From the NCBI GenBank assembly GCA_026224875.1, contig JAMFRU010000037.1, forward strand, positions 31,402-95,401: DNA of 64,000 nt, written 5' to 3'. Positions within the stretch are counted from its first letter, which is position 1. Each line of letters starts with the position of its first letter. Source of the stretch: Acidocella sp. Lineage in GTDB: Bacteria; Pseudomonadota; Alphaproteobacteria; Acetobacterales; Acetobacteraceae. Below are positions 8,786-18,495 of the stretch, in pieces. The position numbers were made by a program, and so were the translations under genes. A model generated the notes under the pieces. The model saw nothing but the letters and a program-made list of their open reading frames with translations. It was not told the origin of the DNA and did no database searches.

Positions 8786-9529
8786 GTGATCGAATTATAC
8801 GGCATGTTCAGCCCGAACGTCCGCAAACCTGGCATCATGCTGGAGGAGCTGGGGCTGGACTACACGCTGCAGCATGTCGCGATCTTCCGCGGTGACCAGT
8901 TCGAGCCCTCGTTTCTCGCGATGAACCCGCTCGGCAAGGTTCCCGTGCTTATCGACCATGCGCGCGGCAGCGGCGCGCCCATTTATGAATCCGGCGCCAT
9001 CCTCATCTACCTCGCCGAAACCTATGGCAGCTTACTGCCCGCAACCGGCATGGCCCGCTACGAGGTGCTGGAATGGCTGATGGTGCAAAAAGCCGCCATC
9101 GGCCCGATGTTCGGCCAGCACAATCATTTCCAGCTCCTCGGGCCCGGTGCCGACCCCTACGCAGCCGCGCGCTACCGCACCCAGGCTGAAACCCTGTACC
9201 GGCAACTCGACGAGCGCCTGGCCACGCGCGAATGGATCGCCGGCAGCGCCTATTCCATCGCCGACATCGCCATATTCCCCTGGGCCGGCTACCTCGAGCA
9301 GCACGGTTTTGCCCCCGCCGCCCACCCCCATTTGCTGCGCTGGCGCGACACCATTGCCGCCCGCCCGGCGGTCGCCCGCATGCAGCAGCGCTTCGGCGCT
9401 TCTTTCGGCGAGCAGGACACCCGCCGCAACGCCACCCAGAGCAGCTGGACAGGTTTTTCGGCCGCCCGCCCACAAACCCGCCGGCCGATTTCTCCGCCGT
9501 CACCAAAGCCTGAAAGAACCCAGGCATGA
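8786..9529 (+). CDS. Glutathione S-transferase family protein
   Basis: GTG start; 'MIELYGMFSPNVRKPGIMLEELGLDY...NPLGKVPVLIDH...IYESGAILIYLAETYG'. Confidence 0.9.
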   Translation: MIELYGMFSPNVRKPGIMLEELGLDYTLQHVAIFRGDQFEPSFLAMNPLGKVPVLIDHARGSGAPIYESGAILIYLAETYGSLLPATGMARYEVLEWLMVQKAAIGPMFGQHNHFQLLGPGADPYAAARYRTQAETLYRQLDERLATREWIAGSAYSIADIAIFPWAGYLEQHGFAPAAHPHLLRWRDTIAARPAVARMQQRFGASFGEQDTRRNATQSSWTGFSAARPQTRRPISPPSPKPERTQA

Positions 9530-9977
9530 GCAACGCTGACGATTTCGCCGCCATCTCCATGGTCAAAGCCCGCTACTGCCGCTTTCTGGATACCAAAGAC
9601 TGGGCCGCCTATACCGACCTCTTCACCGAGGATTTCATCCTGGACACCACCACCGCCGGCGGTGCGCCCCCGTGCATGGCCGGGAGGATGCCATCACCTA
9701 CATCCGCTCCTGCGTCGAACACGCCAAAACCGCGCACCATGTCCACAACCCGGAAATCACGGTGGAGGGCGACACCGCTCAGGTTATCTGGGCCATGCAG
9801 GACCGCGTTATCTGGCCCGAGGACCGCGCCGCCAGGCTGAACGAGTCCGGCCACACCGGCTTTGGCCAGTATCATGAGACCTACGCCCGCCAGAACGGGC
9901 GCTGGCGCATCGCCAAATCCCGGCTGCTGTACCTGATTTACGAACCTCACCCCCGCGCATGGGACACGCCATCCTAA
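9526..9977 (+). pseudogene. SnoaL/NTF2-like protein disrupted by a frameshift near 9669
   Basis: 'MSNADDFAAISMVKARYCRFLDTKDWAAYTDLFTEDFILDTTTAGGAPP' continues in another frame as 'VHGREDAITYIRSCVEHAKTAHHVHNPEITVEGDTAQVIWAMQDRV...'; one extra C in the C5 run restores one ORF. Confidence 0.75.
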
Positions 9978-10047
9978 ACCGTGTTTTGCCCCGCCCCGCC
10001 CGCATGTGCTAAGATAAAATTCAAAATTCTTTAATGGGCATAGTACG

Positions 10048-10851
10048 ATGATGGACGGCGGCGCCGAGGCACGGCGGATTTCAATTCATAGGCCGGAAGA
10101 CTTCGTGCCAATGCGCGCGGCCGGCCGCCTTGCCGCCGAAACCCTGGACATGATCGGCGAGCACGTCGCCCCTGGCGTGTCCACCGACCATCTCAACCAA
10201 GTGTGCCATGATTTCATCCTGGCGCATGGTGCCACACCTTCGCCGCTTAACTACCGTGGCTTCCCCAAATCCATCTGCACCTCCATCAACCACGTCGTCT
10301 GCCACGGCATCCCCGGGGACAAAACGCTGGCCGAGGGTGACATCGTGAATATCGACGTCACCGTCACGCTCGACGGCTGGTTCGGCGATTCCAGCCGCAT
10401 GTACGTGGCCGGTACCGCCAACACCAAGGCCAAACGCCTCATCGAGGTAACGTACGAAGCCATGATGCGCGGCATCGCCCAGGTAAAACCCGGCAATACT
10501 TTTGGCGACATCGGCTACGCCATCCAGAATTACGCCGAGGCCCAGCGCTTCACCATCGTGCGCGATTTCTGCGGCCATGGCATCGGCCGCAAATTCCACG
10601 AGCCCCCCAACGTGCTGCATTACGGCCGCCGCGGCGAGGGCACAGTCATCAAACCCGGCATGTTCTTCACCATCGAGCCCATGGTCAACGCCGGCCGTGC
10701 CGAGGTCAAAATCCTCGACGACGGCTGGACAGCGGTCACCCGCGACCGCTCACTTTCGGCACAGTTCGAGCATATGGTGGGCGTTACGGAAACAGGCGTG
10801 GAGATTTTCACACTGTCGCCCAAGGGGCACAATCAGCCGCCGTATATTTAA
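10048..10851 (+). CDS. map: Type I methionine aminopeptidase
   Basis: 267 aa; 'NIDVTVTLDGWFGDSSRMY', 'CGHGIGRKFHEPPNVLHYG', 'FTIEPMVNAG'. Confidence 0.97.
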   Translation: MMDGGAEARRISIHRPEDFVPMRAAGRLAAETLDMIGEHVAPGVSTDHLNQVCHDFILAHGATPSPLNYRGFPKSICTSINHVVCHGIPGDKTLAEGDIVNIDVTVTLDGWFGDSSRMYVAGTANTKAKRLIEVTYEAMMRGIAQVKPGNTFGDIGYAIQNYAEAQRFTIVRDFCGHGIGRKFHEPPNVLHYGRRGEGTVIKPGMFFTIEPMVNAGRAEVKILDDGWTAVTRDRSLSAQFEHMVGVTETGVEIFTLSPKGHNQPPYI

Positions 10852-10853
10852 GG

Positions 10854-10893
10854 CAAGCAGTACCTTTTTGTGAACAAAAAGCTGCTGCTCACT
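10854..10893. repeat. Single copy related to the 5035-5154 repeat family
   Basis: aagcagtacctttttgtgaacaaaaagctgctgct hairpin directly after the map stop codon. Confidence 0.45.
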
Positions 10894-10902
10894 TCAACAA
10901 AA

Positions 10903-10929
10903 AACCGGCGGGATATGCTCCCGCCGGTT
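10903..10929 (-). terminator. Rho-independent terminator for hpf
   Basis: AACCGGCGGGA-TATGC-TCCCGCCGGTT perfect 11-bp stem; T-tract follows on the minus strand. Confidence 0.85.
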
Positions 10930-10955
10930 CAGTTTCATACTAAATTTAGGGCAGC

Positions 10956-11597
10956 TCAGGCGCCAGGATCAATCCAGCCCACATTCCCATCGGGGCGGCG
11001 GTACACCACGTTCAACTGGCTGGTTTTGGCATTGCGGAACATCAGCACCGGCTGGAACGCCAGGTCCATCCGCATCACCGCATCGCGCACGGTCAGCACC
11101 TCGATCGAGGCCGCGGATTCGGCCACCACAATCCCGTGCAGCGCCTCGCCATTCGCATGGGTGACGGTATGCTCCGCACCATTCCCATTCCCATTCACAT
11201 GGGCGGCAGGGGCATCGCCCTCGGGCTCAAACTCCGCGTCGCTCTCCGGTTGCAGCACGTATTGCATCCCGGCCTGCGGCTTGGCGCGGTTGCCGGCGTC
11301 GCGCTGGTGCGCCGACACACGGCGGCGGTAGCGGCGCAGGCGCGTGGCAATATGTTCGGCCGCGTCGTCGAAGGCGGCATGCGCATCGCCGGCCTCGCCC
11401 TCTCCGCGTACGGTTATGCCGCGCCCGGCGTGCAGGTTAATATCGCATGTGAAAAAACTGCGTGCCTTGCTGAAAGTGACTTGCGCTTCCAGCGCAGCGT
11501 CAAAGTATTTATGGGTGATGGTATCAAGATGCTTACCCACATGCACACGCAGCGCATCGGATAAATCAACTTGTTTGCCTGAGACCGTTAGTTCCAT
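10956..11597 (-). CDS. hpf: Ribosome hibernation promoting factor, long form
   Basis: 'MELTVSGKQVDLSDALRVHVGKHLDTITHKYF...', C-terminal domain 'RDAVMRMDLAFQPVLMFRNAKTSQLNVVYRRPDGNVGWID'; adjacent to rpoN. Confidence 0.93.
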   Translation of the reverse strand: MELTVSGKQVDLSDALRVHVGKHLDTITHKYFDAALEAQVTFSKARSFFTCDINLHAGRGITVRGEGEAGDAHAAFDDAAEHIATRLRRYRRRVSAHQRDAGNRAKPQAGMQYVLQPESDAEFEPEGDAPAAHVNGNGNGAEHTVTHANGEALHGIVVAESAASIEVLTVRDAVMRMDLAFQPVLMFRNAKTSQLNVVYRRPDGNVGWIDPGA

Positions 11598-11674
11598 GGT
11601 CTTCTCCCGACTAGAGAGGCTCTACTTATGGCGCATTTAAGGGCGATCTTCTTAAATCCTCCTTAAATTCGCCT

Positions 11675-13180
11675 TTACGCGGGCTGCTTCTCCCGCTTGC
11701 GCTGCGCCGAGCCTGGAATTCGCAGCGCTTCCCGGTATTTGGCCACGGTTCGGCGGGCGATGTCTATGCCTTCTTTTTGCAGCTGAGAGGCGACGGCATC
11801 GTCTGACAGAATATTCTTCGGATTTTCGCCCGAAATGATCTGTCCCACCCTATGGCGCACGGTTTCGGCGGAATGGGTTTCGCCATTTGCCCCCGAGATC
11901 GAGGTTGTGAAAAAGAATTTAAGTTCGAAAATCCCGCGCGGCGTGGCGATGGATTTGTTGGAAGTCACGCGGCTTATCGTGGATTCATGAAGTTCCACCT
12001 CAGCTGCGACATCACGCAGGGTGAGGGGGCGCAGATGCGAGATGCCGTGTTTGAAAAACCCATCCTGCCGCCGGACAATTTCGGCGGACACACGCAAAAT
12101 CGTCTGTGCGCGGGATTCCAGGGCTTTCACCAGCCAAGTCGCACTCTGCATCTGCTCCGAGAGAAAGCTTTTTGTCTCGCGAGAGGCAGAAGCCAGGATA
12201 CGGCCATGAAAACCACGGCGTATGAGCAGTCTCGGCATGGTTTCCGGGTTGATCTCCAAAATCCAATCGGTGGCGCCGTCCTCGGTCAGCGGGGCTGGGC
12301 GCATCAGCACGTCGGGGATGAGCGGGCGCAACGGCTCGGAGTCAAAACGCATGCCGGGCTTGGGGTCGAGCCTGCGGATTTCCGCCGCCATTTCAGCCAT
12401 ATCAGTGGCATCCACCCCGCAAATATCCTGCAAGCGCTTAAACTCGCGCCGCCCCAAAAATTCCAGATTGTTCAGCAGCGCCTGCATCGCCGGGTCGCAC
12501 CTGTTCTGCTCGGCTAGTTGCGCGCCCAGGCATTCCGCCAGGCTGGTGGCGAACAACCCCACCGGATCGAAATGCAGCATCTTACTCCGCACGGCTTCCA
12601 GCCGTGCAAGCTCCACACCCAACATTTCCGCCACCGCCGCCGGCGTTTCGGCCAGCCTTCCGGCCGGGTCCAGTACACCGATCAGCGCCGCGGCTATAAG
12701 AAGCTCCTCAGCTGAGGAAAAGGCGAGGCGGGCCTGCTGCTCCAGATGCTCGCGTAAATTCGGCTTCTCAGCGCTGATGGCATCGAGCGGGTTCCAATCC
12801 TCATCGCCCATCCCACCGCCATTGCCGTAAATTTCGGCACCGGGGCCGGAATCATAAACATTGGAAAGATCGATATCGAGCGGCGCTTTATCCGCCTCGG
12901 GCAGCATCCCGCTCTCGGCCAAGGTCGCACTATCGGCCCCGGACTCAGAGAACGCTTCAGCCAGAGCGGGGGCAATTTCCGGCTCCAGCGCGGTTACGGT
13001 TTCACCGCCATCATCGCGCTCAAGCAACGGATTTTTAAGCAATTCGTCTTCAATAAAGGCGCTGGCTTCGATATTGGAATATTGCAGCAGCTGGATAGCC
13101 TGCCGCAGCTGCGGCGTCATCACCAGCGACTGCGACTGCCGTAAGTCGAGACGGGGCGCAAAGGACGGAGCAAAAGCCAT
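11675..13180 (-). CDS. rpoN: RNA polymerase sigma-54 factor
   Basis: 'LRQSQSLVMTPQLRQAIQLLQYSNIE', RpoN box 'IARRTVAKYREALRIPGSAQRK'. Confidence 0.97.
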   Translation of the reverse strand: MAFAPSFAPRLDLRQSQSLVMTPQLRQAIQLLQYSNIEASAFIEDELLKNPLLERDDGGETVTALEPEIAPALAEAFSESGADSATLAESGMLPEADKAPLDIDLSNVYDSGPGAEIYGNGGGMGDEDWNPLDAISAEKPNLREHLEQQARLAFSSAEELLIAAALIGVLDPAGRLAETPAAVAEMLGVELARLEAVRSKMLHFDPVGLFATSLAECLGAQLAEQNRCDPAMQALLNNLEFLGRREFKRLQDICGVDATDMAEMAAEIRRLDPKPGMRFDSEPLRPLIPDVLMRPAPLTEDGATDWILEINPETMPRLLIRRGFHGRILASASRETKSFLSEQMQSATWLVKALESRAQTILRVSAEIVRRQDGFFKHGISHLRPLTLRDVAAEVELHESTISRVTSNKSIATPRGIFELKFFFTTSISGANGETHSAETVRHRVGQIISGENPKNILSDDAVASQLQKEGIDIARRTVAKYREALRIPGSAQRKREKQPA

Positions 13181-13245
13181 GCCAGTATGCTAACGCAAAT
13201 TTAAGGCATGTCAAAGTGTTTTGGCCCGGAAAATGCATAAATGCT

Positions 13246-13650
13246 TTACGCCGCCAGCCAGTCCTCCGCGCGCAACCCCTCAACCCGTTTGAACTCCCGC
13301 AAATTTCCGGTTACCACCACCAGCCCGCGGGCACGCGCGTGGCCGGCGATGAGGCCATCATAGGCGCCAATCATCTGCCCCTGAGCGCTCAAACTGGCGC
13401 GTATATCCCCGGCATGGGTGGCGGCGTCCGCATCGAACGCCAGAACCTCAAGGCGGGCACAAAAATGCTCAACCTCACTTCGATGCTCCAACGGCCGCGA
13501 AGATTTTGCCGCACCAAAGAGCAACTCGCTCAAGATAATTGTGGAAATACAGAGGCCTTCAGATTCCGCATTGAACCTGTCCCGCAACCCCGGCGGCCGG
13601 TCGCGCAGCACCCGGATGCAGAAATTCGTGTCCAGCATATAACGCAGCAT
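13246..13650 (-). CDS. vapC: VapC-type PIN-domain toxin
   Basis: 'MLRYMLDTNFCIRVLRDRP...STIILSELLFGAAKS...IGAYDGLIAGHARARGLVVVTGNLREFKRVEGLRAEDW'. Confidence 0.9.
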   Translation of the reverse strand: MLRYMLDTNFCIRVLRDRPPGLRDRFNAESEGLCISTIILSELLFGAAKSSRPLEHRSEVEHFCARLEVLAFDADAATHAGDIRASLSAQGQMIGAYDGLIAGHARARGLVVVTGNLREFKRVEGLRAEDWLAA

Positions 13651-13654
13651 GGAC

Positions 13655-13876
13655 TTAAAACGCCTCCCGCACCTCAGCCTCAGGTTGGATGCGTTCCCCC
13701 AGATCAATGCCAGGGGTGGCGAAAAAATCATCCCATAATGCATTGGCAGGCACGATCACGCGCCGTGTACCCTCACGCAAAATCGCCACTTCGCGCACAT
13801 TATCGGGAAAAGCGACCTCTTTTGCGAGGCGCACGGCTTGCGAACGGTTGGTTTGAAACAGGCTGGTCCGGGTCAT
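13655..13876 (-). CDS. vapB: VapB-type antitoxin
   Basis: 'MTRTSLFQTNRSQAVRLAKEVAFPDNVREVAILREGTRRVIVPA'; directly upstream of vapC. Confidence 0.9.
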   Translation of the reverse strand: MTRTSLFQTNRSQAVRLAKEVAFPDNVREVAILREGTRRVIVPANALWDDFFATPGIDLGERIQPEAEVREAF

Positions 13877-13886
13877 GAAAACGGCT

Positions 13887-13917
13887 CCGAAGGATATACG
13901 CTACGTATATCCCTCGG
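13887..13917. promoter_or_regulatory. Palindromic operator of vapBC
   Basis: GGATATACG-CTA-CGTATATCC perfect core, extended arms with one mismatch, just upstream of the vapB start. Confidence 0.7.
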
Positions 13918-13926
13918 CGTCTCTAG

Positions 13927-14664
13927 CTACAAGCTAAACTTCTCACCCAGATAAACCCGCCGCACATCCTCATGCGCCACCACCTGCTCGGGATTGCCTT
14001 CCATCAGCACCTGGCCATCGTATAAAATATACGCCCGGTCGATGATCTCCAACGTCTCGCGCACATTATGGTCGGTAATCAGAACCCCCAGCCCGCGGTC
14101 CTTGAGATGCGACACCAGATCGCGGATCTCGCTCACGGCAATTGGATCGATCCCCGCCAGCGGCTCATCGAGCAGAATGTAATTCGGCCCCGTCGCCAAC
14201 GCCCGCGCAATTTCCACACGCCGGCGCTCACCACCGGACAAAGCCAAAGCCGGGGTGCGCCGCAGATGCGAAATCCCGAACTCCGCCAGCAATCCGGATA
14301 AAATATCCTCACGCCGGTCACGGTCGGGCTCGACCATATCCAATGCCGCCATGATATTCTGCTCGACATTCAGCCCCCGGAACACCGACGCCTCCTGCGG
14401 CAGATAGCCAATGCCAAGCCTTGCACGCCGGTACATCGGCAGGCTGGAAATCTCCGCCCCATCCAGCGTGATCGTGCCGCTATCCGGCGCAATCAGCCCG
14501 ACGATCATGTAGAATGTCGTGGTCTTGCCCGCGCCATTGGGCCCGAGCAGCCCCACGGCCTCGCCGCGCTTTACCGAGAGCGAGACATTGCGCACCACGG
14601 GGCGCTTCTTGAACCTTTTGCCCAGCCCGGTTGCAATCAGCCCGCCTGAATTGATCATATTCAT
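13927..14664 (-). CDS. lptB: LPS export ABC transporter ATP-binding protein
   Basis: Walker A 'GPNGAGKTT', 'LSGGERRRVEIARALA', 'LLDEPLAGIDP'; next to lptA/lptC. Confidence 0.95.
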   Translation of the reverse strand: MNMINSGGLIATGLGKRFKKRPVVRNVSLSVKRGEAVGLLGPNGAGKTTTFYMIVGLIAPDSGTITLDGAEISSLPMYRRARLGIGYLPQEASVFRGLNVEQNIMAALDMVEPDRDRREDILSGLLAEFGISHLRRTPALALSGGERRRVEIARALATGPNYILLDEPLAGIDPIAVSEIRDLVSHLKDRGLGVLITDHNVRETLEIIDRAYILYDGQVLMEGNPEQVVAHEDVRRVYLGEKFSL

Positions 14665-15596
14665 TTGCCTGCCCCGGAGGGGGGCGCGGAATTGGGCAGA
14701 ATCACGCCGGACACCTGTCCGCCGGGTGCTGCCAGCAGTGTCGCCACGCCGGTCTTCATATTCACCAGCGCATCGGAGCCGGCGAGCTCATTCGGTCCGT
14801 GAATAACATGCACATTGCCGCCCAATCGCGCCTGGCCGGTCGGGGGCAGATACACCCCCTCATCGCCGGTCGCGGTGTCGGATGTGGTGTGGATGGTAAC
14901 ATGCCCCACCGCTTCGACTTTCTGCAGGCTCCCGGCATCGCTCAAATCAGAAGTAGCACTGGTGGGAGCGGCACCGGCGGCAGGAGTGGGCCCGTTGCTC
15001 AAGTAACCCGTAATCACATCCGCGGCGATCGAGCGCCCGTCATCGGCCACGATCAGCGCATTGCCGCGGGCGATGGCCTTATGCGCATCGGTATAATATT
15101 CCACCGAATCCTTTGCCGTAATTACGTCATGCGGCGTCGTCAATTTCAGCGCGTGGCCGGTCAGCACCAGTACCTTGGCGTCCATGCTGTACACGGCCTT
15201 ATCGCCCCAGGCGTTTTCGGTGGGGGTGAAAATATGCACATTGCCGATCGCGTCCAGTTCGGTCAGCTGCCCGCCGCCCTGTTCCAGACTATCGGCCGGC
15301 ACACCGGTGGTGGAGGCAGGGGCGGGCGCCGCACCCGGGGCAGTAGGCGCCTTGCGGTAATGCGCCACCAGCTGGTCGGCCGTTACGGTCACATCGCCGC
15401 GCACAGCTTGGGCATTGCCTGTCGCGGTCACGGTCTGATTATCCTGCGACCAGGAAATTCCACCTGAGGCGGTGATATTGACCGGTGTCGGGGGGGCACC
15501 AGGCGGGCCCGAGGCACCCAGGTCTAAATTCTGAGCATAAGCGGGCGCGGTTAGAGATGCCGCCAGTAGCGGCACAAGGATAAGGAATCGTGTCAT
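14661..15596 (-). CDS. lptA: LptA/OstA-like LPS transport periplasmic protein
   Basis: Signal peptide plus OstA-like 'GGISWSQDNQTVTATGNAQAVRGDVTVTADQLVAHY'; 4-bp overlaps with neighbours. Confidence 0.88.
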   Translation of the reverse strand: MTRFLILVPLLAASLTAPAYAQNLDLGASGPPGAPPTPVNITASGGISWSQDNQTVTATGNAQAVRGDVTVTADQLVAHYRKAPTAPGAAPAPASTTGVPADSLEQGGGQLTELDAIGNVHIFTPTENAWGDKAVYSMDAKVLVLTGHALKLTTPHDVITAKDSVEYYTDAHKAIARGNALIVADDGRSIAADVITGYLSNGPTPAAGAAPTSATSDLSDAGSLQKVEAVGHVTIHTTSDTATGDEGVYLPPTGQARLGGNVHVIHGPNELAGSDALVNMKTGVATLLAAPGGQVSGVILPNSAPPSGAGK

Positions 15597-16246
15597 TGTC
15601 CCTGGGTAAGTACCAGGGTCGCGGGTCCTTTGAAAGTGACGTTGGTGCCGCGATTTGTCAGGGCGAACCCGTTATCGGCATGCAGCGTACCAAACGGGCC
15701 CTGCACATCGGCCGGGGAATTGGTGTCGGCACTGCCGCCGCGCATATCCACATGCATATCCGGCGTGGTTAAAATTGTGCCGTCATTGCGGTACAACGTC
15801 ACCCCGCCGGTCAGCTCCAGCGTGCCGCTATCGGGCCGGTACACGCCGCCGGCCGCCTTCAGCATAAGCCAGGCGCCGGATTTGAGCGTGATATCGCCCA
15901 TGGGTGCCACCAGCGTCACATTATTAGGCCCCAGCTCCACGGCACTGTCGGCGGTAACGGTATAGGGCTGCCCTTGCAAATCCGTGCCGTGGTATTTGGC
16001 GCCCAGCATTTTGGAGGCCGGCATGGAAGCGGCGGCGGGGTCGATATGATAGGCCACGCGGTTGGCATCGGTGCCCGAGCGCAGCTCCGGTGCCGCGACA
16101 AGGGCCGCCAGCAGCAACAGCCCGGCCGCCGGCAGCAGGCGCTTGGCCCAGCCCACCTTCTGGCTGCGGCGCACGAAGTCCGCCGCCGTTTCCTGGCTTT
16201 GCCGGCGCAGGTTTTGCAGCACGGTATGGCGCGGCGAATGGTTCAT
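15593..16246 (-). CDS. lptC: LPS export ABC transporter periplasmic protein LptC
   Basis: Single N-terminal TM, 'GTDLQGQPYTVTADSAVELGPNNVTLVAPMGDITLKSG'. Confidence 0.85.
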   Translation of the reverse strand: MNHSPRHTVLQNLRRQSQETAADFVRRSQKVGWAKRLLPAAGLLLLAALVAAPELRSGTDANRVAYHIDPAAASMPASKMLGAKYHGTDLQGQPYTVTADSAVELGPNNVTLVAPMGDITLKSGAWLMLKAAGGVYRPDSGTLELTGGVTLYRNDGTILTTPDMHVDMRGGSADTNSPADVQGPFGTLHADNGFALTNRGTNVTFKGPATLVLTQGQ

Positions 16247-16481
16247 TTTGGGGCCACCAGAGGGCAATTCATAAGGGGCGGGCACAGCATGATCATCGCG
16301 AGCACATGGCCCGCAAATACGGCGGGAAAAGGGCGGAGCCTTGCGTCGCCGCCAAGGCTGAAATGCCGGTCACGGCTTAACATGGTTAATAGCTATGGCC
16401 ATCGCGCCGCGTTGGGTCAATGAAAGATTGGCAACGTGCTGTAACACCTTAGTTCATAAAAGGTTTTGGGCGCGGGCCCGC

Positions 16482-17117
16482 TTAGCTCTCGTGCGAGAAC
16501 AGGTCGGGCGCATCGAAGCCCAGTAAATCCAGCTTTGCCCTTGTGGGCAGGAACGCATAGGCCGCCTGCGCAACCTCCAGCCGATTCTCACGCAGTAAGA
16601 GCGCTTTCAGCTTGGTCCAGATGACATGCAGATACAGCACGTCGGACGCGGCATAAGTCAGCTGCTCCGGGGTGAGGTCTGCTGCCCCCCAATCGCTGGT
16701 CTGCTGCTGTTTGGAAATTTCCACGCCCGCGAGGTCGCGGCACAAATCCTTCAGCCCATGCCGGTCCGTATAGGTACGCACCAGTTTGGAGGCGATTTTG
16801 GTGCAGATAACAGGGGCGGTAACCACACCCAGCCCGTTCTCAAGTGCTGCAATATCAAACCGGGCAAAATGGAACAGTTTTACCACCTGCGGATTCGTCA
16901 GCAGTGCCTTGAGGTTGGGGCAATCCGCCCCTTTGCCGCCCATGGATGGCGGGATAATCTGCACCAGATGTGCGGTGCCATCGCCCGACGAGAGCTGCAC
17001 CAGGCATAGCCGGTCGCGGTGCGGGCGCAGCCCCATGGTCTCGGTATCAATGGCGACGATGGGCCCAAGATCGAGAGCCGCCGGCAAATCATGCTTATGA
17101 AGCTGGATCGCACCCAT
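16482..17117 (-). CDS. rnd: Ribonuclease D
   Basis: DEDDy exonuclease motifs 'IVAIDTETMGLRPHRDRLCLVQLS', 'FHFARFDIAAL', 'LTYAASDVLYL'. Confidence 0.9.
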   Translation of the reverse strand: MGAIQLHKHDLPAALDLGPIVAIDTETMGLRPHRDRLCLVQLSSGDGTAHLVQIIPPSMGGKGADCPNLKALLTNPQVVKLFHFARFDIAALENGLGVVTAPVICTKIASKLVRTYTDRHGLKDLCRDLAGVEISKQQQTSDWGAADLTPEQLTYAASDVLYLHVIWTKLKALLLRENRLEVAQAAYAFLPTRAKLDLLGFDAPDLFSHES

Positions 17118-17191
17118 CCCGGAACCCTCTAATTTTCACAAAAATTGAGGCGGGCGGATGGTAAAGCCGCGCGCCGAATAGCCAAGTAAAA

Positions 17192-17278
17192 TGGTGCCCA
17201 GGAGAGGACTCGAACCTCCACGCCCTTGCGAGCGCTAGCACCTGAAGCTAGTGCGTCTACCAATTCCGCCACCAGGGC
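17192..17278 (-). tRNA. tRNA-Leu (anticodon CAG), CCA encoded
   Basis: Minus strand GCCCTGGTGGCGGAATTGGTAGACGCACTAGCTTCAGGTGCTAG...GGAGGTTCGAGTCCTCTCCTGGGCACCA; class II with variable arm. Confidence 0.93.
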
Positions 17279-17483
17279 ATACCATTTCTCGATCGGCCCG
17301 ATTCAGACTACGCGGCAGAGCCGCTTAGTCATCGGGACGATCCACGATGTGAAGCGTCGTGGGAAGCCACGCTACTAAAGCATCGTGGGAGCGGGCTTTA
17401 ATGCCCCCAACCCGCCGCGTCAACCGCGCTTGAGGGAGAAACACCAACCTCCTACAAGCGGGGCATATATTAAGGAGGCTTGC

Positions 17484-18425
17484 ATGCTGGGGTTGCGAAG
17501 AATTGCCACGGTTTTCGGCGGCTCGGGATTTTTGGGCCGGCATGTGGTGCAGCGCCTCACCGCGGCGGGCTTTATCGTGCGAATCGCCGTGCGCCATGTC
17601 GATGGCGCCAAATTCCTGCGCCCCATGGGCGACATCGGCCAGGTGGTGCCGCTGTATGCGCCGGTGGAGAATGAGGCGGACGTGGCCCGCGCCGTTGCCG
17701 GTGCCGAGCTGGTCATCAACCTCGCCGGAATTCTCTCGGAATCGGCCAAAGGCGACTTCACCCGCATCCAGGCCGATGGGGCAGGGCGTATCGCCCGGCT
17801 GGCCAGCGCCGCAGGCGTGTACCGCCTCATCCACATCTCGGCCATCGGCGCCGATGCAGCCAGCCCCGCCGCTTATGCGCGCACCAAGGCGGCCGGCGAG
17901 GCAGCGGTGCATGCTTTCTTTCCCAGCGCCACAATCCTGCGCCCGTCTATCATCTTCGGCGCCGAGGATGCGTTCTTCAACCGTTTCGCGGCTTTGGCGG
18001 TCACGCTGCCAATCATCCCCATCGTGCATGGGGAAACGAAATTCCAGCCGGTCTATGTGGGAGATGTGGCCGATGCCGTGCTCGCCGCGATAAGCCCAGA
18101 TGCCGCCGGAAAGATTTTCGAGCTTGGCGGCCCGGAGGTGAAGAGCCTCCGCACCCTAATCGAGCAGGCCATCTTCTATACCGGCCGCAGTCGCCGGGTG
18201 CTCGACCTTCCTGTACCGCTCGCCCGGCTCCTTGCCATCCTGCCCGGCAAGGCCCTCACCAACGACCAGATCAGCCTGCTTGCCACGGATAATGTGGTCG
18301 CACCGGGCGGCGAGGGGCTTGAGGACCTGGGGATAACCCCCACACGGCTGGACCTGGTTTTGCCAAACTACCTTGCGCGCTTCAGGGCCGGTGGCAAAAG
18401 CACCAATACCGCATTTCAGGAGTAG
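17484..18425 (+). CDS. NAD(P)H-binding protein, complex I NDUFA9-like family
   Basis: 'IATVFGGSGFLGRHVVQRLTAAGFIVRIAVRHVDGA...LASAAGVYRLIHISAIGAD...SIIFGAEDAFFNRFA'. Confidence 0.85.
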   Translation: MLGLRRIATVFGGSGFLGRHVVQRLTAAGFIVRIAVRHVDGAKFLRPMGDIGQVVPLYAPVENEADVARAVAGAELVINLAGILSESAKGDFTRIQADGAGRIARLASAAGVYRLIHISAIGADAASPAAYARTKAAGEAAVHAFFPSATILRPSIIFGAEDAFFNRFAALAVTLPIIPIVHGETKFQPVYVGDVADAVLAAISPDAAGKIFELGGPEVKSLRTLIEQAIFYTGRSRRVLDLPVPLARLLAILPGKALTNDQISLLATDNVVAPGGEGLEDLGITPTRLDLVLPNYLARFRAGGKSTNTAFQE

Positions 18426-18495
18426 TCAGCAAACCGGACCTGTTTTACAGGGTTTTCCTGTACGGAAAGCCTTATTTTGCAGTGCAAAACGAGAT

